From assembly GCA_040216555.1 (NCBI GenBank), contig JAVJOW010000014.1, forward strand, positions 1-64,000: DNA of 64,000 bases. The letters run 5' to 3'. The position numbers were made by a program, and so were the translations under genes. Shown here piece after piece: positions 62,703 to 64,000 of the stretch. This DNA comes from Arenibacter sp040216555. Lineage in GTDB: Bacteria; Bacteroidota; Bacteroidia; Flavobacteriales; Flavobacteriaceae. How positions within the stretch are numbered: the stretch's first letter is position 1; every line of letters starts with the position of its first letter. Below the pieces are notes generated by a model. The model searched no databases, was not told the origin of the DNA, and saw only the letters and a program-made list of their open reading frames with translations.

Positions 62703-64000
62703 TTATTTTTTTAATACCCAGGTGTCTTTGGAACCCCCGCCCTGTGAGGAATTTACAATTAGGTTTCCTCTTTTTAACGCTACCCTTGAGAGTCCTCCCT
62801 TAAGGACAAATTCCTTTTCATGCCCTAAAAGTGTAAAGGTTCTTAGGTCCACATGTCGTTGTTCAAAGGATTCAGTGTCGTCAATATAGGTGGGATGCAC
62901 GGATAAGGACATAATGGGCTGTGCAATATATTTTCTTGGATTTTCCTTAATCTCCTCCTGGACGACCTTTATTTCATCCTTAGTGAGTCGGTTGCCAATG
63001 GAAATGCCATAACCACCTGCTTCGTCCACAGGTTTTATCACTAGTTCATGTATATGTTCCAATACATATTTCAGCTCGTCCGGCCTGCTACAGTGATAGG
63101 TATGGACATTGTTTAGAATTGGGGTCTCGTCCAAATAATATTTAATGATCTGGGGCATGTAGGTGTAAATGGCCTTATCATCAGCAACACCTGTTCCAGG
63201 CGCATTGGCCAAGCAAACGTTACCCTTTCTATAGGCAGCAAAAAGACCAGGTACTCCAAGTGCCGACTCGGGTTTGAACACTAAAGGGTCCATGTACAAG
63301 TCATCTACACGGCGGTAAATTACATCAACTTTTATAGGGCCACGAATAGTCTTCATGTAAACAAAATCGTTCTCAACGAACAGATCCCTGCCTTCTACCA
63401 ATTCTACACCCATAGCCTTAGCTAGATAGGAATGTTCATAAAAGGCAGAATTGTACATCCCGGGGGTAAGTACAACGCAATTTGGAACATCCACTCCTTT
63501 TGGTTTTACACTTTCCAGAATCTCCAATAGGTTTTCCGCGTAATTGGTTACCGAATGGGTTTTGTAGTGGTTGAAAACACCGAAAAGAGCTCTTTTTAAG
63601 GCGGTGCGGTTGCAAATAACGTAGCTCACACCGGAGGGACATCTAATATTGTCTTCAAGCACATAATAGTTTCCGTCGGAGTGTTTAATGATATCTGTAC
63701 CCGATATGTGATTGTAAATGCCACCTGGTGGATCCACACCTATCATTTGATGTAAATAGTTCGCAGAGGATGTTATAAGGTCTAATGGAACGATCCCATC
63801 CTTGATTATTTTTTTATCGTGATAAATGTCCCATAAAAACAGGTTCGAGGCCTTACTGCGCTGAATAGCTCCTTTTTCAATGATTTCCCATTCATCTTCG
63901 TCTATGATTCTAGGAAAAAGATCAAAAGGAAATATCTTTTCTTGGGTCACTTTATTGTCATAGACCTGAAAAGTTATCCCTTGGTTAAAAAAAGAGGCTT
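62703..64000 (-). CDS. Circularly permuted type 2 ATP-grasp protein, 5'-truncated by the window
   Basis: The frame is open to the window edge. Upstream of the GTG at 63950 it reads NQGITFQVYDNK and then VTQEKIFPFDLFPRIID, which is the normal interior of this family, so the gene continues past base 64000 and the GTG is not its start. Visible motifs are DNIRCPSGVSYVICNR, LTPGMYNSAFYEHSYLAKAM, VDVIYRRVDDLYMDP, GTGVADDKAIYTYMP, and VIKPVDEAGGYGISIG with EEI later, which form the ATP-binding lobe. Activity is inferred to be peptide or carboxylate ligation. It heads an operon with alpha-E and transglutaminase genes. Confidence 0.9.
   Translation of the reverse strand, partial: ASFFNQGITFQVYDNKVTQEKIFPFDLFPRIIDEDEWEIIEKGAIQRSKASNLFLWDIYHDKKIIKDGIVPLDLITSSANYLHQMIGVDPPGGIYNHISGTDIIKHSDGNYYVLEDNIRCPSGVSYVICNRTALKRALFGVFNHYKTHSVTNYAENLLEILESVKPKGVDVPNCVVLTPGMYNSAFYEHSYLAKAMGVELVEGRDLFVENDFVYMKTIRGPIKVDVIYRRVDDLYMDPLVFKPESALGVPGLFAAYRKGNVCLANAPGTGVADDKAIYTYMPQIIKYYLDETPILNNVHTYHCSRPDELKYVLEHIHELVIKPVDEAGGYGISIGNRLTKDEIKVVQEEIKENPRKYIAQPIMSLSVHPTYIDDTESFEQRHVDLRTFTLLGHEKEFVLKGGLSRVALKRGNLIVNSSQGGGSKDTWVLKK

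Noticed and set aside
63948..63950. GTG as the start of the ATP-grasp gene
   Set aside because: The frame continues upstream with family-typical residues NQGITFQVYDNK to the window edge, so the start lies outside.
1..64000. Search for tRNA, rRNA, tmRNA and known riboswitches by eye
   Set aside because: No cloverleaf with a TTCRANY arm, rRNA signature or recognisable riboswitch core was seen. Weak or divergent ones could be missed without a covariance search.

Overview
The window reads as chromosomal DNA of a marine-type member of the Flavobacteriaceae (Bacteroidota). The evidence is a type IX secretion unit (PorP/SprF, OmpA-family protein and a gliding-type C-terminal sorting domain), TonB-dependent receptors with the Bacteroidota carboxypeptidase-like N-terminal domain, several TAnnTTTG promoter elements, a prfB gene with the classical internal UGA frameshift site, and long intergenic tracts full of palindromic repeats. 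I saw no rRNA, tRNA, CRISPR array, integrase or transposase. Genus cannot be fixed from sequence alone.

Layout. (1) 645-11089, minus strand: an eight-gene Wzx/Wzy-type exopolysaccharide locus. It runs from a WecA/MraY-like initiating transferase through flippase, glycosyltransferases, an EpsG-like polymerase and a CapK/PaaK-like adenylating enzyme to a tyrosine autokinase copolymerase. No Wza-type export channel lies in the window. (2) 12455-16081, minus: COG3618 lactonase, UxaA-family dehydratase and zinc alcohol dehydrogenase, likely part of a sugar-acid oxidation route. (3) 17118-26572: isolated genes in repeat-rich DNA, namely an FMN-binding lipoprotein, a saccharopine-dehydrogenase-family protein, a beta-propeller/phosphoesterase fusion and a TonB receptor. 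(4) 27017-30498, plus: a four-gene operon (HPS/KGPDC-like decarboxylase, MDR dehydrogenase, SDR, sugar isomerase/epimerase) closed by a strong terminator. (5) 30963-37638: housekeeping and envelope genes (gamma-glutamyltransferase, AcpH, GlmM, an endonuclease/phosphatase-family protein, a sterol desaturase-family protein). (6) 37809-41992, minus: the T9SS triad. (7) 42132-54957: lipid A-type acyltransferase and rhomboid from a shared palindromic promoter, TlpA-like thioredoxin, FAD/Fe-S oxidoreductase, LpxH-like phosphatase, chorismate synthase, two tandem DAACS symporters and a QEGLA protein. (8) 55069-55356: a compact transcription unit for a ~50-residue membrane peptide. (9) 56019-64000, minus: an outer-membrane beta-barrel receptor with a GY-rich partner, ArsC, prfB, and a transglutaminase / alpha-E / circularly permuted ATP-grasp operon cut by the window end.

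The most unusual content lies between genes. Long spacers (1-644, 11090-12454, 16082-17117, 17799-18994, 23291-24514, 30499-30962) are mosaics of a few short modules. A 20-bp palindromic unit CCTGTCTGCCGATAGGCAGG and its variants sits directly beside CTCGA-type sequence, and the window contains matching 'filled' and 'empty' copies of the same flanks. A second module has inverted arms TTGTATCGAGAA/TTCTCGATACAA around a 20-21-nt loop that varies in sequence but hardly in length. A 74-76-bp element occurs twice with paired compensatory changes in its hairpin. There are also heptad tracts of the form NNNCAGT. Together these suggest a family of small mobile or RNA-structured elements. This part is inference from sequence comparison inside the window only.
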